This document shows positions 26,968 through 37,059 of a DNA stretch of 64,000 nucleotides, one piece after another (within the stretch, counting starts at the first letter, position 1; each line of letters opens with the position of its first letter). The DNA comes from Shinella zoogloeoides (GTDB lineage: Bacteria > Pseudomonadota > Alphaproteobacteria > Rhizobiales > Rhizobiaceae): assembly GCF_030733845.1 (NCBI RefSeq), contig NZ_CP132311.1, positions 3,539,501-3,603,500 of the forward strand. Direction: 5' to 3'. The notes under the pieces are model-generated. The model saw only the letters and a list, made by a program, of their open reading frames with translations, had not been told where the DNA came from and did not search any database. The translations under genes were made by a program, and so were the position numbers.

Positions 26968-27333
26968 GGAATCCGCTCACCCGGCCATTAGGGCAATTCC
27001 CACCGGAGCCGTAGCAACCTGCATCGGGAATTGCATGAAACAAAGAGATGAAGCATCTTCGCATTTCGGGGGGAAAGCGGCAGAGGCTCCGGCAAACACG
27101 CGGCCGCTCGTCCGAAATCCCCGGGGCAAGGGGCGCCGCCCGCTCCGGCATGGTCAGGAAACGGGCATCAAGGCAAACGTCCAAGCCCCGCTGATAAGCG
27201 CAGCGTGCCCTTTTGTCCACTCCGGCGCGCCCGCCCCGCCAGTTCGGCGGGCCTTCGGCGCCGCACGGCGCGTTCCCTTCGGCGGGCAGCTTTGCTAAAG
27301 CAGGCGCGCAAAAGGCGGGCGAAGGAGAAAAGC
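26968..27333. other. Divergent intergenic region between the 19-gene operon and the + strand epimerase gene
   Basis: This 366-base stretch has no convincing gene. It must carry the promoter(s) for the large - strand operon and perhaps for the + strand gene, but I cannot fix -35/-10 boxes. Near the operon start there is a perfect 9-base inverted repeat, GCAATTCCC (26993-27001) and GGGAATTGC (27026-27034), spaced by 24 bases. The right part (about 27220-27300) is very GC-rich with several short inverted repeats, followed by a GAAGGAG ribosome site for the + gene. Confidence 0.6.
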
Positions 27334-28254
27334 ATGCTGGTCGTGACGGGCGCCTCGGGCTTCATTGGATCGCATCTGACCAAGACCCTCCGGCTGGCCG
27401 GGCGGCCGCTCATCCTCTCCGCCAGAAGCCCGATCCCCGCCTTTCCCGACCACGGCTTCGTTCCGGCGAGCCGGCTTGCCGAAAGCGACGTGGAGGCCGA
27501 CTGCATCATCCACCTCGCCGGCCGCGCGCATGTCCTGCGCGAGGCGAGCGATAATCCGGCCGCCGCCTTCCGCGCCGCCAACACCGACTACCCGCTCGCT
27601 CTCGCCCGCGCCTTCGCGCGCAAGGGAACGCGCCGCTTCATCTTCCTCTCGTCGGTCGGCGTGCTGGGCAACGAGACCGCGCCCGGCCATCCCTTCACCC
27701 ATGAAAGCCGGCCCGCGCCGCACAATGCCTATGCCCTGTCCAAGCTGGAGGCGGAGGAAGGCTTGAAGGCGATCGCCGCCGAGACCGGCATGGAGGTGGT
27801 GATCATCCGCCCGCCGCTCGTCTACGGCGCCGGCGCCAAGGGAAATTTCGCCAGCCTTGTCGGCTGGCTGGAAAAAGGCATCCCCCTCCCCCTCGGCGCC
27901 ATCCACAACCGGCGCAGCCTGGTCGGCATCGACAATCTCGTCGATATCGTCCTGACGACGATCGACCACCCCGCCGCCGCCAACCGGACCTTCCTCGTCT
28001 CCGACGGCGAGGACCTCTCGACGACCGAGCTCCTGCGCCGCACCGCCGCCGCCATGGGCCGCCCGGCAAGGCTCCTGCCCGTCCCCGCTGCCTTGCTCGA
28101 GGGCACCGCAAGGCTTCTGGGCAAGGCGACGCTCGCCCAGCGCCTGCTCTCCTCACTGGAACTCGAGACAAGCTTCACCCGCCAAACTCTGACCTGGCGC
28201 CCGCCCCTGACGGTAACCGAAGGCCTCGCCCGCGCCGTCGGCGCGCGCGCCTGA
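27334..28254 (+). CDS. NAD-dependent epimerase/4-reductase, WbpV/WreQ-like
   Basis: A 306-residue extended SDR with VTGASGFIGSHL at the N-terminus, a SSVGVLGN strand and the NAYALSKLEAEE YxxxK motif. The overall length and the C-terminal TRQTLTWRPPLTVTEGL block resemble WbpV/WreQ proteins, which reduce UDP-4-keto-6-deoxy-GlcNAc to UDP-QuiNAc. The WbpM-type dehydratase and sugar transferase at 2033-4579 would be its partners. UDP-glucose 4-epimerase-like activity is the alternative. The ATG at 27334 has an excellent GAAGGAG site; earlier frames lack support. It is followed by the tRNA gene on the other strand. Confidence 0.8.
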   Translation: MLVVTGASGFIGSHLTKTLRLAGRPLILSARSPIPAFPDHGFVPASRLAESDVEADCIIHLAGRAHVLREASDNPAAAFRAANTDYPLALARAFARKGTRRFIFLSSVGVLGNETAPGHPFTHESRPAPHNAYALSKLEAEEGLKAIAAETGMEVVIIRPPLVYGAGAKGNFASLVGWLEKGIPLPLGAIHNRRSLVGIDNLVDIVLTTIDHPAAANRTFLVSDGEDLSTTELLRRTAAAMGRPARLLPVPAALLEGTARLLGKATLAQRLLSSLELETSFTRQTLTWRPPLTVTEGLARAVGARA

Positions 28255-28291
28255 AAGGCGGCAATAGCGGGAGTTCGGGTTTAGGAAATAA

Positions 28292-28381
28292 TGGCGGAGA
28301 GGGTGGGATTTGAACCCACGATACCCTTGCAGGTATGCCGCATTTCGAGTGCGGTGCATTCGACCACTCTGCCACCTCTCC
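28292..28381 (-). tRNA. tRNA-Ser (anticodon CGA)
   Basis: A 90-base type II tRNA on the - strand. The acceptor stem begins GGAGAGG and ends CCTCTCC, followed by discriminator G and an encoded CCA. The anticodon arm has the loop CTCGAAA, so the anticodon is CGA, reading UCG codons. A long variable arm and the T arm GTGGGTTTGAATCCCAC are visible. The gene lies between the polysaccharide locus and rplU; tRNA-Ser genes are frequent integration sites, but I see no repeated 3' end or integrase here. Confidence 0.97.
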
Positions 28382-28726
28382 GCATAGTCGGTCGGCGCCC
28401 TTAAGCGCGGGGCGGTACATAGCGGGTGTCGGACGGGCTTGCAAGAGGGCAAGCCGGCGGAATATGCATCTAATTGCAACGGTGACGGAAATCCCCTTGA
28501 CAGTTCCCAGGGGCTCGCCTATTGCGCAAGGTGCAGTGGCATAGGTCCATCCCGTGCCGCGACGCAGGTTCTTTGTGCCGCTTATCCCTGGCTTTTGCAA
28601 GCCTGGTGCGCTGGACGGAACCGATTGAGCCGGCGATGCGCCAATGCATCGTCATTTTATCGACTGACAAAAAGACGGCCGTGTCCTCCGGGGCAAAGAG
28701 CCGGCACGAACATGAAAGGATATAAA
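28382..28726. other. Intergenic region with the rplU-rpmA promoter and a long 5' leader
   Basis: This stretch between the tRNA gene and rplU has no credible gene. It contains the promoter listed separately and, after the predicted start point near 28532, about 195 bases of untranslated leader. The leader has a few short inverted repeats. Long structured leaders are common before ribosomal protein operons and may mediate autoregulation, but I cannot name a known motif. Confidence 0.6.
28497..28525 (+). promoter_or_regulatory. Sigma70-type promoter of rplU-rpmA
   Basis: A consensus -35 box TTGACA (28497-28502), a 17-base spacer and TATTGC (28520-28525) as the -10 box. It is the best promoter-like sequence on the + strand before rplU, so transcription would start near 28532. 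Confidence 0.75.
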
Positions 28727-29098
28727 ATGTTCGCAGTCATCAAGACCGGCGGTAAGCAGTACCGCGTGGCCGCCAATGACGTCCTGACGATCGAAAAGCT
28801 GTCGGGCGACGCTGGCGCGAAGATCGAATTCACCGAAGTGCTGATGGTCGGCGTCGGCGCCGATGCGACGATCGGTGCGCCCTTCGTCGAAGGCGCCATC
28901 GTCACCGCGGAAGTCGTCGAGCATGGCCGCGCCAAGAAGGTCATCGCCTTCAAGAAGCGTCGTCGCCAGAACTCGAAGCGTTCGCGCGGCCATCGTCAGC
29001 ACAACACGACCGTCCGCATTCTCGACATCGCCGCCGCCGGCAAGGCAAAGAAGGCTTCCAAGAAGTCTGAAGCCGCTGCCGAAGCTGCAGCCGAATAA
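28727..29098 (+). CDS. rplU: 50S ribosomal protein L21
   Basis: The 123-residue protein begins [14 protein letters not shown], the L21 signature, and contains the basic [16 protein letters not shown] segment that binds 23S rRNA. It has an Ala/Lys-rich C-terminal tail ([16 protein letters not shown]) that extends past the usual ~103-residue core, as often seen in alphaproteobacteria. GAAAGGA precedes the ATG. Upstream in-frame codons do not resemble L21 and are part of the leader. It is followed by rpmA after 25 bases, the standard pair. Confidence 0.98.
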   Translation: MFAVIKTGGKQYRVAANDVLTIEKLSGDAGAKIEFTEVLMVGVGADATIGAPFVEGAIVTAEVVEHGRAKKVIAFKKRRRQNSKRSRGHRQHNTTVRILDIAAAGKAKKASKKSEAAAEAAAE

Positions 29099-29123
29099 TC
29101 CGGACAGGTAAAGGAGAACTCCC

Positions 29124-29393
29124 ATGGCACACAAAAAAGCTGGCGGCTCCTCGCGCAACGGTCGCGATTCCGAGTCCAAGCGCCTTGGCGTGAAGAAGTT
29201 TGGCGGCGAAGCCGTCCTCGCAGGCAACATCATCGTCCGTCAGCGCGGCACGCAGTGGCATCCCGGTGCCAATGTCGGCCTCGGCAAGGATCACACGATC
29301 TTCGCCCTTACAGCTGGCAATGTGAATTTCCGTACGAAGGCCAACGGTCGCATTTACGTGTCTGTAGCCCCGAAAGCGGAAGCAGCGGAATAA
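29124..29393 (+). CDS. rpmA: 50S ribosomal protein L27
   Basis: The 89-residue protein starts [18 protein letters not shown], the conserved N-terminal arm that reaches the peptidyl-transferase centre, and contains [13 protein letters not shown]. The Met-Ala start shows the ordinary form without the cleaved extension found in Firmicutes. AAAGGAG stands before the ATG. It is co-transcribed with rplU; two stem-loops follow before the acetyltransferase genes. Confidence 0.98.
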   Translation: MAHKKAGGSSRNGRDSESKRLGVKKFGGEAVLAGNIIVRQRGTQWHPGANVGLGKDHTIFALTAGNVNFRTKANGRIYVSVAPKAEAAE

Positions 29394-29397
29394 GCCG

Positions 29398-29444
29398 GTA
29401 GCGCTCTAAAACAGCCGGCGTCTCATCGACCCGGCTGACGCTAC
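29398..29444 (+). repeat. Nested inverted repeat after rpmA
   Basis: An outer stem GTAGCG/CGCTAC (29398-29403, 29439-29444) encloses an inner stem CAGCCGG/CCGGCTG (29412-29418, 29431-29437). No T tract follows, so this is more likely an RNA-stabilising or processing element at the end of rplU-rpmA than a terminator. Confidence 0.6.
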
Positions 29445-29461
29445 AGGTTTCAGGCCTGAAG

Positions 29462-29500
29462 AAAAAAGGGAGATGGGGCAAGACCTTATCTCTCTTTTTT
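29462..29500 (+). terminator. Hairpin terminator between rpmA and the acetyltransferase genes
   Basis: A 13-bp stem with one G-U pair (29462-29474 and 29488-29500) and a 13-base loop; the arms are an A tract and a T tract, so it could work in both directions. It ends 20 bases before the next ATG. Confidence 0.75.
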
Positions 29501-29520
29501 CGTTCTGGAGGACTGAAACC

Positions 29521-30153
29521 ATGCAAACCGAATTGTTGAGGGAAGACCAATCACGGTCTCCCAAGGAAAGGCTGAGGCCTGACCGGCCAAGGACCGATTG
29601 CCCGATCTTGCTGTCACCGCGGCTCGTCATGAGAGCCCCGCACGAAGACGACATCGACGCCCTTGCCCATCTCGCCAACAACGCCAACATCGCCAACATG
29701 GTCGCCCGCATGCCCCACCCCTACACGGTGGCGGATGCCGCCGATTTCGTGCGACGCACACGCGCCGGCGCGATTGGCAAGTGCGTCTATGCCATTACGA
29801 AAGCCGACAACGGCGCCTTCCTCGGCTGCTGCGGGATCGAGCCGCACGAGGACGGACGCACGGTCGAGCTCGGTTACTGGCTGGGCGAGCCCTACTGGAA
29901 CCAGGGCTATGTCACCGAGGCGGCCCACGCGCTGATCGACATGGTCTTCCGCACCCGCGACGTCGAGCAGATCGATGCGCGCTGCCGGGTCATGAACATT
30001 CCCTCGCGCCGGGTCATCCAGAAGTGCGGCTTCCAGTTCCAGGCAACCGGCATGGTGCAGAGCCTTGCCGTCGGCGGCATGGTGCCTGTCGAATGGTACA
30101 GGCTCGACCGCAAGACCTGGGTTTCGCTGAAGAGCTGGGGAGGCATGCGATGA
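29521..30153 (+). CDS. GNAT-family N-acetyltransferase (RimJ/RimL-like)
   Basis: A 210-residue acetyl-CoA-dependent acetyltransferase of the Acetyltransf_3 type: SPRLVMRAPHEDDIDAL at the start of the domain, LGYWLGEPYWNQGYVTEA as the acetyl-CoA-binding region, and MNIPSRRVIQKCGFQ before the C-terminus. RimJ/RimL relatives acetylate ribosomal-protein N-termini; the position right after two ribosomal protein genes is suggestive but is also just conserved rhizobial synteny. GGAGG lies nine bases before ATG 29521; an upstream in-frame start lies inside the terminator. It overlaps the next acetyltransferase by four bases. Confidence 0.88.
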   Translation: MQTELLREDQSRSPKERLRPDRPRTDCPILLSPRLVMRAPHEDDIDALAHLANNANIANMVARMPHPYTVADAADFVRRTRAGAIGKCVYAITKADNGAFLGCCGIEPHEDGRTVELGYWLGEPYWNQGYVTEAAHALIDMVFRTRDVEQIDARCRVMNIPSRRVIQKCGFQFQATGMVQSLAVGGMVPVEWYRLDRKTWVSLKSWGGMR

Positions 30154-30740
30154 ACGCCATGCAGACCCCGATGGAACGCGAGCACGTCGTTGGACCCGGG
30201 CCCTGCCCGACCATCCCGACAGCGCGCCTCGTGCTGCGCCCGCACCGCATGTCCGATGCCGACGCCATCGCCCAGTCGCTGGGCGATTTCGAGGTCTCGC
30301 GCATGCTGGCGCGGGTGCCCGCGCCCTATGACCGGCAAGATGCGGCCGAATGGCTTGCCGTAGCCACCAGCGATCTTGCCGAGGACTGGGCCTTCGCCAT
30401 CACCGCCGGGGACGACGTGCATATCGGCTGCGTCGCCTTCGAGCGGCGCGGCGGCGCATGGCACCTCGGCTACTGGCTGAACCGCTTCTACTGGCGGCGC
30501 GGCTATATGAGCGAGGCGGTGCATGCGGCGCTGGCGCGTTTCCTGATGCGCATGCCGGGAACGGAAGTCCATTCCGGCATCTTTGCCGACAACCTCGCCT
30601 CGCTGAAAGTGCAGGAAAAGGCGGGCTTCCGCGTCACCGGATGCAGCGACCTGTTCTGCGTGGCGCGCGGGGCGATGGTTCCCCATATCGAGACGCGGCT
30701 GGAGCCGGGCGATTTCCGCCCGGCGGCGCCCCGGCGGTAA
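30150..30740 (+). CDS. Second GNAT-family N-acetyltransferase (RimJ/RimL-like)
   Basis: A 196-residue paralogue of the preceding protein with TARLVLRPHRMSDADAI, LGYWLNRFYWRRGYMSEA (acetyl-CoA site) and NLASLKVQEKAGFRVTG. The ATG at 30150 overlaps the preceding stop as ATGA and has GGGGAGG upstream. Tandem copies suggest an old duplication with divergent substrates, since identity by eye is limited to the cofactor-binding parts. The target is unknown. Confidence 0.87.
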   Translation: MNAMQTPMEREHVVGPGPCPTIPTARLVLRPHRMSDADAIAQSLGDFEVSRMLARVPAPYDRQDAAEWLAVATSDLAEDWAFAITAGDDVHIGCVAFERRGGAWHLGYWLNRFYWRRGYMSEAVHAALARFLMRMPGTEVHSGIFADNLASLKVQEKAGFRVTGCSDLFCVARGAMVPHIETRLEPGDFRPAAPRR

Positions 30741-30748
30741 GCGACAGA

Positions 30749-30770
30749 CGGGGCGGAGAAATCCGCCCCG
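30749..30770. terminator. Perfect GNRA-type hairpin between convergent genes
   Basis: A perfect 9-bp GC stem (30749-30757 and 30762-30770) with a GAAA tetraloop sits between the acetyltransferase and the convergent EEP-hydrolase gene. No strong T tract follows on either side, so termination would rely on the stem or on Rho. Confidence 0.6.
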
Positions 30771-30780
30771 CCTTCCCTCG

Positions 30781-32737
<1,957 letters not shown>

Positions 32738-32738
32738 G

Positions 32739-33908
32739 ATGACGAAACACCGCAAACCGCTCGGAAAATACCGCCGGATTGTGATCAAGATCGGCTCGGC
32801 GCTGCTCGTCGACCGGGCGAGCGGGCTCAAGAAGGCCTGGCTCGACGCCATGTGCAGCGACATCGCGGCGCTTCGGGCCGGCGGCACCGAAGTGCTCGTC
32901 GTCTCCTCCGGCGCCATCGCGCTCGGCCGCTCCGTGCTGAAGGTACCCTCGGGCGCGCTGAAGCTGGAGGAAAGCCAGGCGGCAGCGGCCGTGGGCCAGA
33001 TCGCGCTTGCCCGCGCCTGGTCGGAAAGCCTTTCGGCGGACGGCATCGTCGCCGGCCAGATCCTGCTGACGCTTGGCGACACGGAAGAGCGCCGCCGCTA
33101 TCTCAACGCCCGCGCCACGATCAACCAGTTGCTGAAGCTCGGCGCGGTGCCGATCATCAACGAGAACGACACGGTCGCGACGACGGAAATCCGCTACGGC
33201 GACAACGACCGGCTGGCCGCCCGCGTCGCCACCATGACGGGCGCCGACCTGCTGGTCCTGCTGTCCGATATCGACGGGCTCTATACCGCCCCGCCGCATC
33301 TCGATCCCGAGGCACGCTTCCTCGAAACGATCGACGCGATCACGCCGGAGATCGAGGCCATGGCGGGCGGAGCGGCCTCGGAACTGTCGCGCGGCGGCAT
33401 GCGCACCAAGATCGATGCCGGCAAGATCGCGACGGCCGCCGGCTGCGCCATGATCATCGCCTCCGGCAAGGTCGACCATCCGCTGCGCGCCGTCGAGGAC
33501 GGCGCCCGTTCCTCCTGGTTCGCGCCGTCGGGGTCGCCGGTAACGGCCCGCAAGACATGGATCGCCGGGCAGTTGCAGCCGGCCGGCCGGCTGGAGATCG
33601 ATGCCGGCGCGGAAACGGCGCTGACCTCGGGCAAAAGCCTGCTGCCCGCCGGCGTGCGCGGCGTCTGGGGCACCTTTTCGCGCGGTGATACCGTGTCGAT
33701 CTACGGCGCCAATGGCCGCGAGATCGCCCGTGGCCTTGCCGGCTACGATGCCGACGAGGCGCGGCTGATCGTCGGCAAGAAATCGGCGGATATCGCTGCC
33801 ATCCTCGGCTATGCCGGCCGCGCGGCGATGGTGCACCGGGACGATCTCGTGGTGACCGGCCTTGCGGCATCGGCCGCGGAGGCAGGGAAGGATTTGAGCC
33901 ATGCTTGA
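32739..33908 (+). CDS. proB: Glutamate 5-kinase
   Basis: A 389-residue kinase that phosphorylates glutamate to glutamyl-5-phosphate, the first step of proline synthesis. The amino-acid-kinase domain has [19 protein letters not shown] and [23 protein letters not shown] lies near its end. A PUA domain (about 285-375) follows, as in most proteobacterial enzymes and linked to proline feedback. The gene lies one base after obgE and overlaps proA by eight bases. Confidence 0.98.
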   Translation: MTKHRKPLGKYRRIVIKIGSALLVDRASGLKKAWLDAMCSDIAALRAGGTEVLVVSSGAIALGRSVLKVPSGALKLEESQAAAAVGQIALARAWSESLSADGIVAGQILLTLGDTEERRRYLNARATINQLLKLGAVPIINENDTVATTEIRYGDNDRLAARVATMTGADLLVLLSDIDGLYTAPPHLDPEARFLETIDAITPEIEAMAGGAASELSRGGMRTKIDAGKIATAAGCAMIIASGKVDHPLRAVEDGARSSWFAPSGSPVTARKTWIAGQLQPAGRLEIDAGAETALTSGKSLLPAGVRGVWGTFSRGDTVSIYGANGREIARGLAGYDADEARLIVGKKSADIAAILGYAGRAAMVHRDDLVVTGLAASAAEAGKDLSHA

Positions 33909-35178
33909 CCAGGTGAAGACCGACATCGACAGCCTGATGGCCGAAATCGGCCGCAATGCCCGCGCCGCCGCCCGCCCGCTCGCCATCGCCGCGGCGGAGC
34001 AGAAGAACAGCGCGCTCGAAGCCATGGCCGCCGAAATCTTCGCCAACCGTGACGCCATTCTCGCCGCCAATGCCATCGACCTTGCCAATGCGAGGCAAAG
34101 CGGCGTCGCCGCCTCCTTCATCGACCGGCTGACGCTGACGCCGGAGCGCATCGAGGGCATCGCCGCGGCGATCCGCGATATCGCTGATCTTAAGGATCCG
34201 GTGGGCGACGTCATCGCCGAATGGGACAGGCCGAACGGCCTGCACATCGAGCGCGTGCGCACGCCGCTCGGCGTCATCGGCGTGATCTACGAGAGCCGCC
34301 CGAACGTGACGGCGGATGCGGGCGCGCTGTGCCTGAAGGCCGGCAATGCCGTGATCCTGCGCGGCGGTTCGGACAGCGCGAATTCATCGCAGGCTATCCA
34401 TTCCTGCCTCGTCGCCGGCCTCAAGGCGGCGGGCCTTCCAGAGCATGCGATCCAATATGTGCCGGTGACCGACCGCGCCGCGGTCGGCGCCATGCTGTCC
34501 GGCCTTGGCGGCACCATCGACGTCATCGTGCCGCGCGGCGGCAAGAGCCTCGTCGCCCGCGTGCAGAGCGAAGCGCGCGTGCCGGTCTTCGCCCATCTCG
34601 AAGGGCTCTGCCATATCTACGTGGACAAATCCGCCGATCTCGACATGGCGAGGAAGATCGCCGTCAACGCGAAGATGCGCCGCACCGGCATCTGCGGCTC
34701 GATGGAGACGCTGCTGATCGACCGCGCCGCGGCCGAAAGCCATCTGGCGCCGCTGGTCGAGGGCTTGCTCGCCGCCGGCTGCGAAGTGCGCGCGACCGAC
34801 GAAATCCGCGCCCGCATTCCAGGCCTCGTCGCGGCAACGGAAACGGACTGGTCGACGGAATATCTCGACGCCATCCTGTCGGTCTCGCTGGTCGATGGCA
34901 TTTCCGGCGCCATCGGACACATCAACCGCTGGTCCTCCGCCCATACGGAAGCCGTCGTCGCCGAGGATCCGGCCGTGGTCGAGCGCTTCTTCACCGAGAT
35001 CGATTCGGCGATCCTGCTGCACAACGCCTCCACGCAATTCGCCGATGGCGGCGAGTTCGGCATGGGCGGCGAGATCGGCATCGCGACGGGCAAGATGCAT
35101 GCGCGCGGCCCCGTCGGCGTCGAGCAGCTCACCTCCTTCAAATACCGGGTGCGCGGCACCGGACAGGTGCGGCCCTGA
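33901..35178 (+). CDS. proA: Glutamate-5-semialdehyde dehydrogenase (gamma-glutamyl phosphate reductase)
   Basis: A 425-residue aldehyde-dehydrogenase-fold enzyme that reduces glutamyl phosphate with NADPH, the second step of proline synthesis. [10 protein letters not shown] and the catalytic Cys in [13 protein letters not shown] are intact; [18 protein letters not shown] closes the protein. Length is normal for the family. It overlaps proB by eight bases, so the two enzymes of a channelled intermediate are translationally coupled. Confidence 0.98.
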   Translation: MLDQVKTDIDSLMAEIGRNARAAARPLAIAAAEQKNSALEAMAAEIFANRDAILAANAIDLANARQSGVAASFIDRLTLTPERIEGIAAAIRDIADLKDPVGDVIAEWDRPNGLHIERVRTPLGVIGVIYESRPNVTADAGALCLKAGNAVILRGGSDSANSSQAIHSCLVAGLKAAGLPEHAIQYVPVTDRAAVGAMLSGLGGTIDVIVPRGGKSLVARVQSEARVPVFAHLEGLCHIYVDKSADLDMARKIAVNAKMRRTGICGSMETLLIDRAAAESHLAPLVEGLLAAGCEVRATDEIRARIPGLVAATETDWSTEYLDAILSVSLVDGISGAIGHINRWSSAHTEAVVAEDPAVVERFFTEIDSAILLHNASTQFADGGEFGMGGEIGIATGKMHARGPVGVEQLTSFKYRVRGTGQVRP

Positions 35179-35179
35179 A

Positions 35180-35827
35180 GTGACGGCAGCGGACGGGATC
35201 GCAGAACGCTATCTGAGGATGCCGCATGTCGAGAAGGGCATGGCGGTGGGCCTGTTCGGCGGTTCCTTCAACCCGCCGCACGAGGGCCACGCGCTCGTCG
35301 CGGAAATCGCCCTGCGCCGCCTCGGCCTCGACCAGCTCTGGTGGATGGTGACGCCGGGCAACCCGCTGAAGAGCCACCGGGAGCTTGCGCCGCTCGCAGA
35401 GCGCATCCGTCTCAGCGAGGCGCTGGCGCCCGGCCCGCGCGTCAAAGTCACCGCCTTCGAGAAGCGGCTCGGCCAGAGCTATACGGCAAAGACGCTGGAG
35501 CGCGTGCAGGCGCTGAACCGCGGCGTCAACTTCGTCTGGATCATGGGCGCGGACAATCTGCGCACCTTCCACAAATGGCAGAACTGGCAGAAGATCGCCT
35601 GCACCTTCCCCATCGCCGTCATCGATCGGCCGGGTTCGACGCTCTCCTACCTCTCCTCGCGCATGGCCAAGACCTTCGACTATGCCCGGGTCGACGAGGA
35701 GGACGCGATGTCGCTGCCGGGCCGCCCCGCACCGGCCTGGACCTTCATCCACGGGCCGCGTTCTCCGCTCAGTTCCACGGCGCTGCGCACGGGCGCAACC
35801 CTAGAGAAAACCATCCCTCAGAAGTGA
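35180..35827 (+). CDS. nadD: Nicotinate-nucleotide adenylyltransferase
   Basis: A roughly 215-residue NMN/NaMN adenylyltransferase of NAD synthesis. GLFGGSFNPPHEGH carries the HxGH nucleotide-binding motif, WIMGADNL is the mid-domain signature, and PLSSTALR is the C-terminal SSTxxR motif. The likely start is GTG 35180, one base after proA; an ATG at 35219 (MPHVEKGM) is closer to the domain but has no spaced ribosome site. Earlier in-frame sequence lies in proA in another frame. Confidence 0.94.
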   Translation: MTAADGIAERYLRMPHVEKGMAVGLFGGSFNPPHEGHALVAEIALRRLGLDQLWWMVTPGNPLKSHRELAPLAERIRLSEALAPGPRVKVTAFEKRLGQSYTAKTLERVQALNRGVNFVWIMGADNLRTFHKWQNWQKIACTFPIAVIDRPGSTLSYLSSRMAKTFDYARVDEEDAMSLPGRPAPAWTFIHGPRSPLSSTALRTGATLEKTIPQK

Positions 35828-35935
35828 CGTCTTGAAACTGGTACCCATTGGTGCCTACATTTAGTAGGTGCCGGCGCGTTTAGCCGGTACGGGACGTGCT
35901 GTTTTGTTATGCGGAAAGGAACGAACCTGACAACA

Positions 35936-36340
35936 ATGCACGCAAAGGGAAACGTCATCGGCGTTTTCTCCAAGAGCGCGGGACGGGGCGACGATGCCGC
36001 CGACCGGGCCCTTCAACTGGTCCTCGCAAGCCTCGAGGACTCGAAGGCAGAAGATATCGTCACTATCGACATTGCCGGTAAATCGGCGCTGGGCGACTAC
36101 ATGGTGGTCGTGTCCGGACGCTCCAGCCGTCATGTCATGGCGATTGCCGATCACCTCATCTCCGATCTCAAGGACGAAGGCCTGGGCAATGCCCGCGTCG
36201 AGGGCCTGGAGGCGGGCGACTGGGTGCTGATCGACACGGGCGATATCATCATCCATGTGTTCCGGCCGGAAATCCGGGAGTTCTACAACATCGAACGGAT
36301 GTGGGCGGCTCCCGAGATCGAAGACGGTACGGTTCACTGA
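35936..36340 (+). CDS. rsfS: Ribosome silencing factor RsfS/Iojap
   Basis: A roughly 134-residue protein that binds L14 and blocks subunit joining in slow growth. The conserved core SALGDYMVVVSGRSSRHV and GDWVLIDTGDIIIHVFRPE is clear. The start is uncertain: ATG 35936 lacks a well-spaced ribosome site, an ATG at 35909 has none, while a CTG at 35927 has AAGGA six bases upstream and would give an L-T-T-M-H-A-K-G start. The nadD-rsfS-rlmH order is conserved in rhizobia. Confidence 0.95.
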   Translation: MHAKGNVIGVFSKSAGRGDDAADRALQLVLASLEDSKAEDIVTIDIAGKSALGDYMVVVSGRSSRHVMAIADHLISDLKDEGLGNARVEGLEAGDWVLIDTGDIIIHVFRPEIREFYNIERMWAAPEIEDGTVH

Positions 36341-36416
36341 ACGAATGCCGGGCACCTGTCCGGCGAGGCAAGGCGAGCGCGGCTTGAGCGCTCCCGAAAC
36401 GGACAGGGCTTGGGCG

Positions 36417-36899
36417 ATGCGGGTTGGACTTTTCGCGGTTGGACGGCTGAAGGCCGGCCCTGAGAAGGAACTTGCGGCCCGCTACCTGGACCGTTTCGCC
36501 AAGGCCGGTCCCGCCATCGGCCTGGAACTCGGAAAGCTTGCCGAAGTCGGCGAAAGCCGGGCCGGCAATGCCGAGACGCGAAAGCGCGAGGAAGCGGCGA
36601 TGCTGGAAAAGGCGCTGCCCGACGGCGCCGTGCTGATCCTGCTCGACGAGCGCGGCAAATCGCTCGATTCGCCCGGTTTTGCCGACCTTGTCGCCGGCTT
36701 TCGCGATGCCGGCAAGCGCGACCTGATGATCGCCATCGGCGGTGCCGACGGGCTCGATCCCGCGCTCTACGAGCGCGCCAACGCCACGCTCTGCCTTGGA
36801 AAGCTCACTTGGCCACACCAGCTCGTGCGCATCCTCCTGGCCGAACAGCTCTACCGCGCCGTGACGATCCTCTCGGGCCATCCCTATCATCGTAGCTAA
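36417..36899 (+). CDS. rlmH: 23S rRNA (pseudouridine1915-N3)-methyltransferase RlmH
   Basis: A 160-residue SPOUT methyltransferase (YbeA family) acting on helix 69 of 23S rRNA in the 70S ribosome. It starts MRVGLFAVGRLK, contains LLDERGKSLDSPGFADL and MIAIGGADGL of the trefoil-knot SAM site, and ends with the diagnostic LSGHPYHRS. The ATG at 36417 has AGGG upstream; longer frames run back into the spacer and rsfS and are not supported. Confidence 0.96.
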   Translation: MRVGLFAVGRLKAGPEKELAARYLDRFAKAGPAIGLELGKLAEVGESRAGNAETRKREEAAMLEKALPDGAVLILLDERGKSLDSPGFADLVAGFRDAGKRDLMIAIGGADGLDPALYERANATLCLGKLTWPHQLVRILLAEQLYRAVTILSGHPYHRS

Positions 36900-37059
36900 G
36901 CAATCCAGCAAACGGAAATGCTCCAAGCGTCACCGCCGCGCAAGGCTGAAGGCGCAGGATTGCCGAGGCCGTATTTTTGGCGCTGTTTCCTGAGCAACTG
37001 ATTCCTTGGCGAAATCGCCAAATCAGCATAGAGCGGGAACAACGGACGTTCGGGGAACG

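Noticed and set aside
28292..28381. tRNA-Ser as an integration site of a genomic island
   Set aside because: No integrase, no direct repeat of the tRNA 3' end and no change in base composition seen in the window.
37006..37021. Small hairpin TTGGCGA-AA-TCGCCAA before the EnvC-like gene as a terminator of rlmH
   Set aside because: It is over 100 bases from rlmH, has no T tract and could as well be an operator; too little support for a feature.
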